Assembly (NCBI GenBank): GCA_943329595.2
Contig: CALQEM020000016.1
Span: 1 to 29,746 of the forward strand
DNA: 29,746 nt
From: CAIYMF01 sp943329595
GTDB lineage: Bacteria; Actinomycetota; Actinomycetes; S36-B12; CAIYMF01
Direction: 5' to 3'
Program-made: the position numbers and the translations under genes
Shown: positions 22,432 to 29,746 of the stretch, one piece after another
Layout of the letters: every line of letters starts with the position of its first letter
How positions within the stretch are numbered: the first letter of the stretch is position 1
Notes under the pieces: model-generated
Told to the model about the DNA's origin: nothing
The model's input: the letters and a program-made list of their open reading frames with translations, nothing else
Databases searched by the model: none

Positions 22432-23584
22432 CGACGTCAACCCACTGGTCGGTGCGTGAAGACTCCAGGATGGCATCGGCAATGAGTGAGATTCGGTAGC
22501 CGTCCTCAAAGTTAGGGGACACCGGGGTTCCATTGACGATGGCACTCACGAGGTCGTACGCCTCAATGATCTTCGTTTCTCCGTATCCGATTCCTAGGGC
22601 CGGGATCGGCCAGAGGCCCTCGCCGTACGGGTGCGCGGGACCGGTGTACACGGTGCGGAAACCGCGCCTGTCGCTGGGATCGTCAGCAAAGCACACCTGG
22701 AGTTCATCGCGACGCTCGTAGTTGAAGAACAGCGAACCCCGAGTTCCATGGATCTCAAAGGTGATGAAGTTGTTGCGGCCGTATCCGTTACGGGTGGCTT
22801 CGAGCGAGCCGACAGCCCCGTTGGCGAATCGAATCATTGTGACCATCTCGTCGTCGACATCGACCGGGCCGAGCTCGCCGCCGGACCGTGAGGTTCCGAG
22901 CGCATCGCGTCCGCCCGACTGCTGCGGACGCTCAGGCACGATGTTTCGGGCAATCCCGATCACCGATGTGATGGAGCCGGCGAGATAGCGCGCCATGTCG
23001 ATGATGTGTGTTCCGATGTCGCCCACGGCTCCTGAGCCCGCGATCGCGCTCTGGAAACGCCACGACAGCGGCGACGCTGGGTCAGCACTCCAGTCTTGAA
23101 GGTACGTGCCGCGGAAGTTGAGGATGTCACCGATCGCGCCTTCTTCAATGTACTTCTTGGCCAGCGCGACAGCGGGGGTGCGGCGGTAATTAAAGGCCAC
23201 CATGTGAACAACGTCGGCGGCCGTGACCGCGTCGAGCATCGCCTTCGCCTCAGCGGCAGTTCGGGCCAACGGCTTCTCGCAGATGATGTGCTTGCCAGCC
23301 TCGGCCGCAGCGATGGCCATCTCCGGGTGGAGGTGATTGGGAGTCGCGATGTCGACGATGTCGATCGAAGGATCGTCAATGATGCGGCGCCAGTCGCCGG
23401 TGCTCGACTCGAAGCCAAACCGAGCAGCACCTTCAGCGGCCAGTTCCTCCGTGGCTTCTGCGATCACCGCTCGCACGGGAATGGCAGGTGCTGGCCAGAA
23501 GAACATGGGCATCGCCGCGTACGCCAATGAGTGGGCCTTGCCCATGAAGCCGGCCCCGATGAGGCCTACGCGCAGTTCTCGCAT
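22424..23584 (-). CDS. Gfo/Idh/MocA-family oxidoreductase (first of a tandem pair)
   Basis: A 386-residue dehydrogenase. GLIGAGFMGKAH is the cofactor loop, DIATPNHLHPEM and ICEKPLA the family signature, and GAVGDIGTHIIDMARYL the substrate-binding histidine region. It carries an extra segment near 225-245 (the PQQSGGRDALGTSRSGGE stretch), common in long inositol-dehydrogenase-like members. GGAGAA precedes ATG 23584. It is third in an operon with two TIM-barrel isomerases and the second Gfo/Idh protein. That is the gene set seen in inositol or 3-keto-glycoside catabolism. Confidence 0.93.
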   Translation of the reverse strand: MRELRVGLIGAGFMGKAHSLAYAAMPMFFWPAPAIPVRAVIAEATEELAAEGAARFGFESSTGDWRRIIDDPSIDIVDIATPNHLHPEMAIAAAEAGKHIICEKPLARTAAEAKAMLDAVTAADVVHMVAFNYRRTPAVALAKKYIEEGAIGDILNFRGTYLQDWSADPASPLSWRFQSAIAGSGAVGDIGTHIIDMARYLAGSITSVIGIARNIVPERPQQSGGRDALGTSRSGGELGPVDVDDEMVTMIRFANGAVGSLEATRNGYGRNNFITFEIHGTRGSLFFNYERRDELQVCFADDPSDRRGFRTVYTGPAHPYGEGLWPIPALGIGYGETKIIEAYDLVSAIVNGTPVSPNFEDGYRISLIADAILESSRTDQWVDVDG

Positions 23585-23659
23585 TGTCCGTTCTCCGTTC
23601 AGAGGTGTGGCTCCGCCGCCGGGATCACTCGAACCCGGTCCTGATTGCGATGGATGGGT

Positions 23660-24499
23660 TCAGTCGATCGTGATGCCCAGATCAGAAACGATCTGGTCGA
23701 GGTGTGCCTTCGACGTCTTAGCCGCTTCGAGGTTGGAGCCGGCGTACTCGTCGAGTTCGACCATGAGCCAACTGTCGTAACCGGTCTCGGTGACGGCGCG
23801 CACGATGTCGGTGAAATCGAGCGTTCCCTCACCCAGTGGTGTCCACGTGAATGGTTCGGGCTTCCAGTCCTTGAGGTGCACGTGCTTGATGCGGTCGGGA
23901 TAGGCACGGATGAGCGCTGCAGGGTCGCCACCCGCGGCAGCTAGGTGACCGGTGTCGGGGCAGAACCCAATGCTGCTGCAGCCCATAATGCGCTCGAGTT
24001 CTGCAGGGTTCTCGACGATCGTGGTCAGGTGGGGGTGGAAGGTGGCGACCAGCCCCTTCTCGGCAGCCATATCGCTGACCCGATCAAGGCCTCTACCCAG
24101 TGCGAGGTAGTCGTCGTCGGTGGTGCCTGCAGCACGTCGGGCACCACCACCCACCACCAGACGCTCGGCGCCGAACCTCACCGCGAGGTCGATCGCGCGT
24201 GAAATCTTGTCCATTTCATCAGGAAGAATGTCGGCGTACACGAAGTTCGCGCCGGTGTAGACGCTCACGAGCTCGAGGCCATTTCCCTCAAGCAACGCGA
24301 ACAGGTCATCGGGCCGGTCAGCGTATTTGGCGACATCGCCATCGAACATCTCTGTACCGGTATAGCCGGCCGCAGCGATGTCTCGCGCCGCCTCTGACAT
24401 GTCGCCGACCCCGCAGTAGAAGAGGTCCTTAATGCTGGTCACGCCCACGGGATGGCCAAGCACGCCTCCCCACGTGATCGAGTGGTATCCGAGCTTCAC
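23660..24499 (-). CDS. Sugar phosphate isomerase/epimerase, IolE-like TIM barrel
   Basis: A 279-residue AP-endonuclease-2-fold protein. Metal ligands of this fold are seen in LVATFHPHLTTIVE, FCPDTGHLAAAGGDP, IKHVHLKDWKP and a late VELDE. The CPDTGHLAAAG and HLKDW strings resemble inosose dehydratase IolE. The GTG start at 24499 has AAGGAG 6 bases upstream. It is second in the operon. Dehydration or epimerisation of a keto-cyclitol or 3-keto-sugar produced by the Gfo/Idh enzymes is the natural inference; the exact reaction is unknown. Confidence 0.88.
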   Translation of the reverse strand: MKLGYHSITWGGVLGHPVGVTSIKDLFYCGVGDMSEAARDIAAAGYTGTEMFDGDVAKYADRPDDLFALLEGNGLELVSVYTGANFVYADILPDEMDKISRAIDLAVRFGAERLVVGGGARRAAGTTDDDYLALGRGLDRVSDMAAEKGLVATFHPHLTTIVENPAELERIMGCSSIGFCPDTGHLAAAGGDPAALIRAYPDRIKHVHLKDWKPEPFTWTPLGEGTLDFTDIVRAVTETGYDSWLMVELDEYAGSNLEAAKTSKAHLDQIVSDLGITID

Positions 24500-24547
24500 G
24501 GGTTCTCCTTCGTCAGGGCTCTGGTGCCGGGTCTACGAGGCTGACTG

Positions 24548-25468
24548 TCAGCCGACGATGTGTGGTGAGAGCGTGCGATATGCGACCTCGAGGCCGGTCT
24601 TGATCTTGGCCTCGGTGCCACCCCAAATGGGGTCTTCGTGCTCGACGGACAGCACTCCGTCGAAGCCACCTTCATAGAGCGCATCGATGAGAGCAGTCCA
24701 GTCGACCTCACCCAGCCCCGGCACGCGGTAGCGCCACCAACCGACGTCCCAGGGATTCGGGCGATTGATCGCCTTACCGGGCCACCCATAGCGGTTGCGC
24801 AACTCGGGGAAGGTCTGAATGTCCTTAGCCTGTGCGTGCGGGATCTTGTCGACATAGGGCTTGACAGCAGCAACGGGGTCGATTCCCATCCACACCAGAT
24901 GTGACGGGTCGTAGTTGAGATAGAGGCCGATCGAGAACATCCATTCCCACAGTTCAGGGGAGTAGGCGAGGTTGCCCGGGTAGCCGTCGGGGTGCCACCC
25001 CTCCATCACGCAATTTTCGATGATGAGCTTCACGCCCTTCTGACCCGCTGAATCAACGAGGGGCTTGAAAACTTCCTCTGCCTGCGCCAAGTTCTCCGCC
25101 ACTGACTTCGAGGGGTCGCGACCGACAAAGGTGCCGACGGTTGGACAACCGAGCAGTGCCGCGGCGTCGATGCACGCAAGTACGTGCTTGTTGATTGCCG
25201 CGCGCTCAGTGAGGTCGGGGTGCAGGTTGTTGTCGTAGAAAGCGAGCGAGGACAGCGTCAGGCCAGCGGTATCAAAGCGTTCCTTGATCTCATCAGCAGC
25301 GGCACTGTCGAGCGACTCAGCGGTAATGTGAGTGGCGGTGAAGGGACGATCGCCCAGTGCCGGCCAGGCTGCCACCTCAAGGGCTTGGTAACCGGCCGCC
25401 GCCGCCCACTCAATGATGTGGTCAAGACTCCTGTCGGGGAGGCAGGCCGTCAGCAAGCCCAACTTCAT
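24548..25468 (-). CDS. Sugar phosphate isomerase/epimerase TIM barrel
   Basis: A 306-residue AP-endonuclease-2-fold protein. Visible fold landmarks are the N-terminal MKLGLLTACLPD, GCPTVGTFVGRDPS, the metal-ligand segments LIIENCVMEGWHP and NYDPSHLVWMGIDP, the AQAKDIQ histidine/lysine region and LSVEHEDPIW. Related proteins act as keto-sugar epimerases or as one component of C-glycoside deglycosidases. GAAGGAGACGG precedes ATG 25468. It is the first gene of the leftward operon, divergent from the ROK regulator across a 108-base gap. It differs strongly from the IolE-like gene downstream, so the two probably catalyse successive steps. Confidence 0.9.
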   Translation of the reverse strand: MKLGLLTACLPDRSLDHIIEWAAAAGYQALEVAAWPALGDRPFTATHITAESLDSAAADEIKERFDTAGLTLSSLAFYDNNLHPDLTERAAINKHVLACIDAAALLGCPTVGTFVGRDPSKSVAENLAQAEEVFKPLVDSAGQKGVKLIIENCVMEGWHPDGYPGNLAYSPELWEWMFSIGLYLNYDPSHLVWMGIDPVAAVKPYVDKIPHAQAKDIQTFPELRNRYGWPGKAINRPNPWDVGWWRYRVPGLGEVDWTALIDALYEGGFDGVLSVEHEDPIWGGTEAKIKTGLEVAYRTLSPHIVG

Positions 25469-25508
25469 GGTCCGTCTCCTTCGCTCGAATCGATGTCCGC
25501 CACTCTAA

Positions 25509-25523
25509 TGTCTCTTCGAGACA
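25509..25523. promoter_or_regulatory. Palindrome TGTCTC-N3-GAGACA in the ROK divergent promoter
   Basis: TGTCTCTTCGAGACA is a perfect 6-base inverted repeat around a 3-base centre. It lies in the unusually A/T-rich gap between the sugar isomerase operon and the ROK regulator gene. It is followed by two near-identical direct repeats, AAAAAGACAG and AAAAAAGTCAG. It is a likely operator for the divergently encoded ROK protein. Confidence 0.45.
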
Positions 25524-25564
25524 AAAAGACAGGCCTTTTCGGAAAAAAGTCAGTCAATCTCATC

Positions 25565-25570
25565 TAAAAT
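25565..25570 (+). promoter_or_regulatory. Possible -10 box for a leaderless ROK transcript
   Basis: TAAAAT ends 6 bases before ATG 25577, so transcription would begin at or next to the start codon. No Shine-Dalgarno sequence precedes that ATG, which fits leaderless translation, common in actinobacteria. No convincing -35 box is seen. Confidence 0.35.
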
Positions 25571-25576
25571 CACTTC

Positions 25577-26836
25577 ATGCTGGCTGACGCGACCCCCACA
25601 CCCGACGTACTTGCCGTGTTGCAACGAATCCGCGAAGCCGGTCCGACAACCCGGGCCGATCTGGGGTTGGATCTGGGCTTGCGCCGTGGTGTGGTGACGC
25701 AGAGAGTGGGCGTTCTGCTGGAACTGGGCCTGGTCGATGAAGCCGTGATACGCCCCTCATCTGGCGGGCGCGCTCCTCGGGAGCTGGCCTTCCGCCGCGA
25801 CGCGGGCTATGTGCTGGTGGCCGAACTCGGTGCCACCACCCTGGCTACCGGTATCGCCGACCTTTCCGGAGCCCTGATTATCACCGATGAGGTTCAGGCT
25901 GACGTCGCACAAGGCCCCACGCCTGTCCTTGACCAGTTGGAGGCGACGTGGTCTCGCCTTCTCCACGAATCCGGAATCAAGCGCGAGCAGTTGTGGGGGG
26001 CTGGACTCGGAGTGCCCGGGCCCGTCGAGTTTGCGACCGGCCGGCCGATCTCACCACCGATCATGCCGGGGTGGGACGACTTTCCGCTGCGCGAGCGGCT
26101 CGCCGCCGCGTTCGACATCCCCGTGTGGATCGATAACGAAGTGAACCTCGAAGCACTCGGTGAATCTCGAATCGGTATCGGACGCAACGTCGACGAAATG
26201 ATCTTTGTGAAGATGAGCGTCGGTATAGGTTCGGGAGTGATTTCCCGCTCGGTGCTTCATCGTGGAGCGAACGGAGCCGCGGGAGACATCGGCCACATCG
26301 CGGTGGCGCAGGACGACGATGCCACGTGCCGATGTGGAAACACCGGGTGTCTCGAGGCAGTCGTTGGTGGCGCTGCACTCGTTCGATTGGCCAGAGAACG
26401 AGCGACCGTCGAGAACTCCACCATTCTGGGGCGCCTCATGGCCGACGGTGTTTCCATCGGCGTCGATGACCTCAGTACTGCTGCACAGGGCGGTGACGCC
26501 GTTGCGGTCGATCTGCTGATGCAATGCGGACGCATGGTTGGCGAAACCCTGGCTACCTTGGTCAACTTCTACAACCCCGGGCTGCTGGTACTCGGAGGAC
26601 GGCTGGCCCAAGGCAACGATGTCGTCCTCTCGACGGTGCGCGAAACCGTGTACGGCCGCTCATTGCCCCTCGCCACAAGAAACTTGGTGATTGCTCGCCG
26701 CGAGTTGGGGTCTGCCGGTGGGCTGGTCGGTGCGGCCGTGATGGTCGTCGACGAACTCTTCTCGCGCACCCGGTTTGCCCTCTGGTCTCCTCGAAGTTCA
26801 CCGCACGGCCACTCCGAGATTGCGAGCCCCGTATGA
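25577..26836 (+). CDS. ROK-family transcriptional regulator
   Basis: A 419-residue ROK protein. A winged helix-turn-helix occupies about 8-55 (LAVLQRIREAGPTTRADLG onward). The sugar-kinase-like domain has GLGVPGPVEFATG, the WIDNEVNLEALGE catalytic-type aspartate, GDIGHIAV and the zinc site CRCGNTGCLEA. DNA binding plus sugar or sugar-phosphate sensing is the usual role. It is divergent from the isomerase/dehydrogenase operon and most likely controls it. Its stop overlaps the start of the small monooxygenase-fold gene (ATGA). It is a clear paralogue of the ROK protein at 27142-28377. Confidence 0.93.
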   Translation: MLADATPTPDVLAVLQRIREAGPTTRADLGLDLGLRRGVVTQRVGVLLELGLVDEAVIRPSSGGRAPRELAFRRDAGYVLVAELGATTLATGIADLSGALIITDEVQADVAQGPTPVLDQLEATWSRLLHESGIKREQLWGAGLGVPGPVEFATGRPISPPIMPGWDDFPLRERLAAAFDIPVWIDNEVNLEALGESRIGIGRNVDEMIFVKMSVGIGSGVISRSVLHRGANGAAGDIGHIAVAQDDDATCRCGNTGCLEAVVGGAALVRLARERATVENSTILGRLMADGVSIGVDDLSTAAQGGDAVAVDLLMQCGRMVGETLATLVNFYNPGLLVLGGRLAQGNDVVLSTVRETVYGRSLPLATRNLVIARRELGSAGGLVGAAVMVVDELFSRTRFALWSPRSSPHGHSEIASPV

Positions 26837-27120
26837 GCCTATTTACCGTTGCACACTTTCACTGTCTACCCGGTCGAGGTGCCGAAGTGGAGGCACACCT
26901 GGCTCCGCTCGTGGAGCCCACTGCCTCAGAGGACGGCTACGTGTTCTATCGGTACTTCCGTGACAGCGCCGATGACGATCACTTCGTGTTCTGGGAAGAG
27001 TGGCGCGACGACGCCAGCCTCGACATCCACATCGCAGGGCCTGGAGTCCAGTCGATGCTCGAGGCAGTCCTGCCACTCTTGGCTGAACCGATCGCCGCCT
27101 ACCGACTCAGCATGCGTTGA
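26833..27120 (+). CDS. Antibiotic biosynthesis monooxygenase-fold protein (YgiN-like)
   Basis: A 95-residue dimeric alpha/beta ferredoxin-like protein of the ABM family. It has the N-terminal strand VAHFHCLPGR, TASEDGYVFYRYFRDSADD, FVFWEEWRDDASLDIH and the ending RLSMR. Members include quinol monooxygenases, haem-degrading enzymes and proteins of unknown role. The ATG overlaps the ROK stop, so expression is coupled to the regulator. It is convergent with the second ROK gene. A sugar-related role is suggested only by location. Confidence 0.85.
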   Translation: MSLFTVAHFHCLPGRGAEVEAHLAPLVEPTASEDGYVFYRYFRDSADDDHFVFWEEWRDDASLDIHIAGPGVQSMLEAVLPLLAEPIAAYRLSMR

Positions 27121-27141
27121 GTCGCAGCGGTCGGCGACGGA

Positions 27142-28377
27142 TTAAATCACCGAAGGGACCTGAGTGCCCTCGGCCCAGGTAGCGAAGTAGGACGGCTGGA
27201 AGATCTCATCAATGGCGAGCGCTACCGCACCGTGCAAGGCGGCGCGCTCGCCGAGGGCCACTTTGGCGATAACCAACTCGCGGGTGGCGAGGGGCAGCGA
27301 TCTTGAGTAGACAATGTTGCGAACCGTCGCAAGATAGGCGTCTCCAGCCAACATGAGGCGACCACCGAGCAGGATGAGTGACGGGTTGTAGAAGTTCACG
27401 ATGCGAGCCAATGTGTCACCAACGAGGCGTGCGGACTCGCGCATCAGCACAACACTGACCCGATCGCCGCTTGCAGCCCCAGCGACGATGTCTGCGGCGG
27501 CCAGCGGATGATGCTGCGCACGCTGGGTGAGGAAGGGGCTCTCGCCACTGGCGGCCAACTCGGCGCCACGTTGTGAAAGAGCCCAGCCGCCAGCGAGGGC
27601 TTCCAGGCAACCGGTGTTACCACATCGGCACAGGGTCGTGGAATCGTCGCCAACGTTGACATGGCCGATATCGCCCGCCGCTCCTTGAGCACCACGGTGC
27701 AGGACTCCGTTGGAGATAAGTCCCGCTCCAATACCGGTGCTCAACTTCACGACGACGACATCGCGATGACCCACGGCGGCACCGGCTCGCAACTCGCCCA
27801 GAGCCATCACGTTGACGTCGTTATCGATCCAGACGGGAACTCCGTAGCGATCCTGAAGCACGCGTCGGATGTCGAACTCATTCCACCCGGGCATGATGGG
27901 CGGGCTGACGGCTCGGCCCGTGGCGAACTCGACCGGTCCGGGGATACCAATGCCAATCCCCCACAGTTGGACGTTGAAATCCTCACGCTTCTGAAGGATC
28001 GCATCGAACTCAGCGATCACCACTGTGAGTGTCTCGTCGGGACCCGAACCCACATCGTGTGGCAGGTAGACCCGTTCGAGGATGCCGCCCGCAAGGTCGG
28101 AGAGGCCAACGAACATGCCCTGTGCCCCGATATCCGCGGCGAGAATGTACCCGCGCGTCTTGTTGAATTGAAGGCCCCGAGGCGATCTCCCCCGCGGAAC
28201 CGCGAGTACGTCACCTTCGACAACGAGGTCGAGGGCAATCAACTGCTCGAGCCGCTGGGCGATGACAGCTCGCCCCAGCTCACTGGTTCGAACAAGATCC
28301 GGTCGGGTTACTGCTGATCCCGTGCGCACGAGATCGAGAATCTGCAGCAGCGTCTGCGCCTGCTCCTCCGTGACCAC
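27142..28377 (-). CDS. Second ROK-family transcriptional regulator
   Basis: A 411-residue ROK protein paralogous to the one at 25577-26836. It shares GIPGPVEFATGRAVSPPIMPG, WIDNDVNVMALGE, GDIGHVNV and CRCGNTGCLEALAGG. The helix-turn-helix starts near TLLQILDLVRTGSAVTRPDL. The frame stays open upstream to 28638, but that part has no ROK similarity. GTG 28377 puts the HTH at the usual distance from the N-terminus, though no ribosome-binding site is visible there. It faces the monooxygenase gene tail to tail. Its targets are not evident; nothing intact lies divergent to it. Confidence 0.88.
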   Translation of the reverse strand: MVTEEQAQTLLQILDLVRTGSAVTRPDLVRTSELGRAVIAQRLEQLIALDLVVEGDVLAVPRGRSPRGLQFNKTRGYILAADIGAQGMFVGLSDLAGGILERVYLPHDVGSGPDETLTVVIAEFDAILQKREDFNVQLWGIGIGIPGPVEFATGRAVSPPIMPGWNEFDIRRVLQDRYGVPVWIDNDVNVMALGELRAGAAVGHRDVVVVKLSTGIGAGLISNGVLHRGAQGAAGDIGHVNVGDDSTTLCRCGNTGCLEALAGGWALSQRGAELAASGESPFLTQRAQHHPLAAADIVAGAASGDRVSVVLMRESARLVGDTLARIVNFYNPSLILLGGRLMLAGDAYLATVRNIVYSRSLPLATRELVIAKVALGERAALHGAVALAIDEIFQPSYFATWAEGTQVPSVI

Positions 28378-28501
28378 AGCTTGAGGATAGCCCGAACCGG
28401 GGAAATGCTGGGCGGCCCGCTCGGTGTCTGGTTTCGAGGGGCCGCAGGTGAGGTGGTTGCCGAGACCGACGACTGACCGCGAACGCACAGCCACCGCGTT
28501 G
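28378..28501. other. Noncoding gap upstream of the second ROK gene
   Basis: Together with the two remnants to its right, this makes a roughly 700-base stretch (28378-29083) without an intact gene. I see no RNA gene, strong palindrome or clear promoter in these 124 bases. They presumably contain the promoter of the ROK gene. Confidence 0.4.
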
Positions 28502-28753
28502 TCAGTCGCCGAGTCGAACTCCAGTGCCGGCATCGAACGCGTGGGTTTGCGTCGCATCAATCGACACGAACACAGTCTCTCCTCGACGTGGTGGAGTACG
28601 CCCATCGGTTCGAACGGTGACCTCAGCACGCGTTCCATCGTCGCGGCTCATCCCCCCGTACACGTAGGCGTCGGCACCCAGCACCTCGACGAGGTCGACT
28701 TCCACGGCGAATCCACTTTCGGCGGTGGTGAGGCGCAGGTGGGCCTTGACCGC
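28502..28753 (-). pseudogene. Remnant: C-terminal TOBE part of a UgpC/MsmK-type sugar ABC ATPase
   Basis: The minus strand encodes about 83 residues ending in TAG or TGA at 28502. They read like the last quarter of an actinobacterial MalK/UgpC ATPase: HLRLTTAESGF, VDLVEVLGADAYVYG, VTVRTDGRTPPRRGE and THAFDAGTGVRLGD. An in-frame TAA at 28754-28756 cuts it off immediately upstream. No Walker or signature sequence precedes it, so the nucleotide-binding domain is missing. It is a degraded or recombined relic, probably not expressed. Confidence 0.75.
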
Positions 28754-28904
28754 TTACGAATCACGCTGCTTGCCCTGAGTCAGAGTCGAGTCAATACCTC
28801 GGGCGCATCAGCACGGTAAAAGCACCTACAACGAACACGCATCGATCTGGTGCGGCACGCCGGCGATCCCCGGGCACGGTGAAGCGGAATCTGAATCCAT
28901 TCGC

Positions 28905-29088
28905 GCAGGGCCTGCCTCACCGTCGTGAGGTTCGCCGCAACGACAGCGTCAACGTCGTCGATGTACACTCCGGTGCCGATCACCCATTGCCACGGCTTGT
29001 AGAACTCGATGTATCTGACTTTGGGAGCGGGTGTAGTACATCCGAGCCAAGTACCCACGTCATCGACAAAGCCACTACCGGGGTTAGG
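28905..29088 (-). pseudogene. Remnant: Cache sensory domain piece of a chemoreceptor-like protein
   Basis: The minus frame opened after TGA at 29089-29091 reads GSGFVDDVG, then PAPKVRYIEFYKPWQWVIGTGVY and IDDVDAVVAAN. This is the characteristic end of a single Cache domain of methyl-accepting chemotaxis or related sensor proteins. No membrane segment, HAMP or signalling domain follows, and beyond about 28905 the frame loses similarity. It lies next to the ABC-ATPase relic, and its right edge overlaps the stop of the hypothetical gene. Exact limits are estimated. Confidence 0.65.
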
Positions 29089-29746
29089 TCAACGCCTCAC
29101 CGTGATCACCGAGGTACCGATCCCGATGCTCGATGATCGACGCTCGTTTGCGCGACGTCAGCAGGTCGGACGCTCCCAACTTCATCGAACCGTAGAGCCG
29201 ATACGGGTCGACGCCGTTGGCGCGCAGCAGTGGCTCGGCACGCTGCGACACACTCCCCGAGACCCCGAGCGACGCGAGTAGGTCTTGCACGGTGAGTCCC
29301 GACCAGTAGCCGCCGACGGTGTCGTTCGCGCGAGCGATCACCCAGGCGACGGCTGCGGCTCCCCGTTGGGGTGACGCCTTGCGCCGAAAGATGGCCGGGT
29401 CGCCCACTGCGGCGCGGCTGAGGAAGCGTCGCATGGCCGTACGGTGCTCGAGATCGAGGATCTCGTCGGCAACCCGGTCGCACGCCTCGAGGATCTCGCC
29501 GATCACTGGTCGGATGTCGTCGGCAACACCAGTCCATTCAAACGCCTCGTTCGGCAGCGGTGCATCGGTCAGCGCCAGCAGTTGCGCGCGACCACCCACG
29601 GCCTCATCGAGGCTTTCCAGCATGGTCTTCTCGTAGCCGAGGTCATCGTCATCCGCCGGTTCCAACATCCCGGCGATCAGCGCCGCGCGTCCCTGCAACC
29701 GCGACGACCAGATGGTCCGCTGGAAAGCCGGCTCCCACACGTCAAC
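29084..29746 (-). CDS. Hypothetical protein, possibly DUF6398-containing (5' end may be cut)
   Basis: At least 218 residues, ending at TAA 29084. It is a helical, acidic protein with no signal peptide or membrane segment. The C-terminal part has AAVAWVIARANDTVGGYW, TVQDLLASLGVSGSVSQRAEPLLRA and TSRKRASIIEHRDRYLG. The TVQDLLASLGVSGSVSQRA stretch looks like a small helix-turn-helix-like DUF6398 domain of unknown function. A GTG at 29740 could be the start, but the frame remains open to the window edge and no ribosome-binding site can be judged. It seems unrelated to the sugar loci. Confidence 0.7.
   Translation of the reverse strand, partial: VDVWEPAFQRTIWSSRLQGRAALIAGMLEPADDDDLGYEKTMLESLDEAVGGRAQLLALTDAPLPNEAFEWTGVADDIRPVIGEILEACDRVADEILDLEHRTAMRRFLSRAAVGDPAIFRRKASPQRGAAAVAWVIARANDTVGGYWSGLTVQDLLASLGVSGSVSQRAEPLLRANGVDPYRLYGSMKLGASDLLTSRKRASIIEHRDRYLGDHGEALT

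Noticed and set aside
22432..22545. N-terminal extension of the second Gfo/Idh protein
   Set aside because: The extension overlaps the coding sequence of the preceding gene and lacks family similarity; the Rossmann start GIIGAGFIG follows ATG 22431 directly.
27121..27141. GTCGC-N8-GCGAC as a terminator between the monooxygenase and second ROK genes
   Set aside because: The stem is only 5 base pairs with no T-tract on either strand.
28378..28638. N-terminal extension of the second ROK protein by 87 codons
   Set aside because: The segment resembles no ROK sequence and overlaps the ABC-ATPase relic read in another frame; the HTH begins just after GTG 28377.
1..29746. tRNA, rRNA, CRISPR arrays, insertion sequences, phage or integrative-element genes
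   Set aside because: None found by reading: no clustered direct repeats with spacers, no transposase or integrase motifs, no tRNA-like arms noticed. Small noncoding RNAs cannot be excluded.

Overview
The window looks like a metabolic region of a high-GC actinobacterial chromosome. G+C is visibly high, GTG starts are frequent, many genes overlap by 4 to 16 bases, and the actinobacterial-style regulators (GntR/UTRA, ROK) and sugar-ABC components fit. No rRNA, tRNA, CRISPR array, insertion sequence or integrase was seen. Everything here comes from reading the sequence; family assignments rest on remembered motifs and were not searched.

Region A (1-8147) is an actinobacterial version of the uncharacterised Escherichia coli yhf operon. 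After the 3' end of an upstream gene come, divergently, a phosphotriesterase-family hydrolase (Php/YhfV-like, minus) and a shikimate-dehydrogenase-like oxidoreductase (plus). A GntR/UTRA regulator (minus) follows. Then comes a tightly coupled plus operon: YhfU-like DUF2620 protein, stand-alone PRD protein, YhfW-like phosphomutase, YhfX-like PLP protein, HPr and PTS enzyme I. HPr, enzyme I and the PRD protein form what looks like a private PEP phosphorelay with no enzyme II.

Region B (8175-21300) is a divergent pair of operons firing from about 12940-13025. Leftward run a class III aminotransferase, a YhfS-like PLP enzyme, a cupin-type (archaeal-type) phosphoglucose isomerase, a D-2-hydroxyacid dehydrogenase and a HAD phosphatase/phosphomutase. 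Rightward run a double-SIS sugar-phosphate isomerase/deaminase, a ribose-type ABC ATPase and permease with no binding protein, an SDR, an FMN/4Fe-4S/FAD dehydrogenase of the 2,4-dienoyl-CoA reductase/trimethylamine dehydrogenase family, EtfB and EtfA. A 19-base motif occurs 16/19 identical in the promoter of region A (1124-1142) and in the promoter of region B (12959-12977). Together with the splitting of the yhf-like gene set across both regions, this argues for one regulon and probably one pathway. Its substrate is unknown; phosphorylated, nitrogen-containing sugar or polyol chemistry is my inference.

Region C (21316-28377) looks like a separate sugar-oxidation locus. A leftward operon of two sugar-phosphate isomerase/epimerase TIM barrels and two Gfo/Idh/MocA dehydrogenases diverges from a ROK regulator followed by a small monooxygenase-fold protein. 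A second ROK regulator of related sequence faces it.

Region D (28378-29746) holds two gene remnants on the minus strand (an ABC-ATPase TOBE tail and a Cache-domain piece) and a hypothetical protein running off the right edge.
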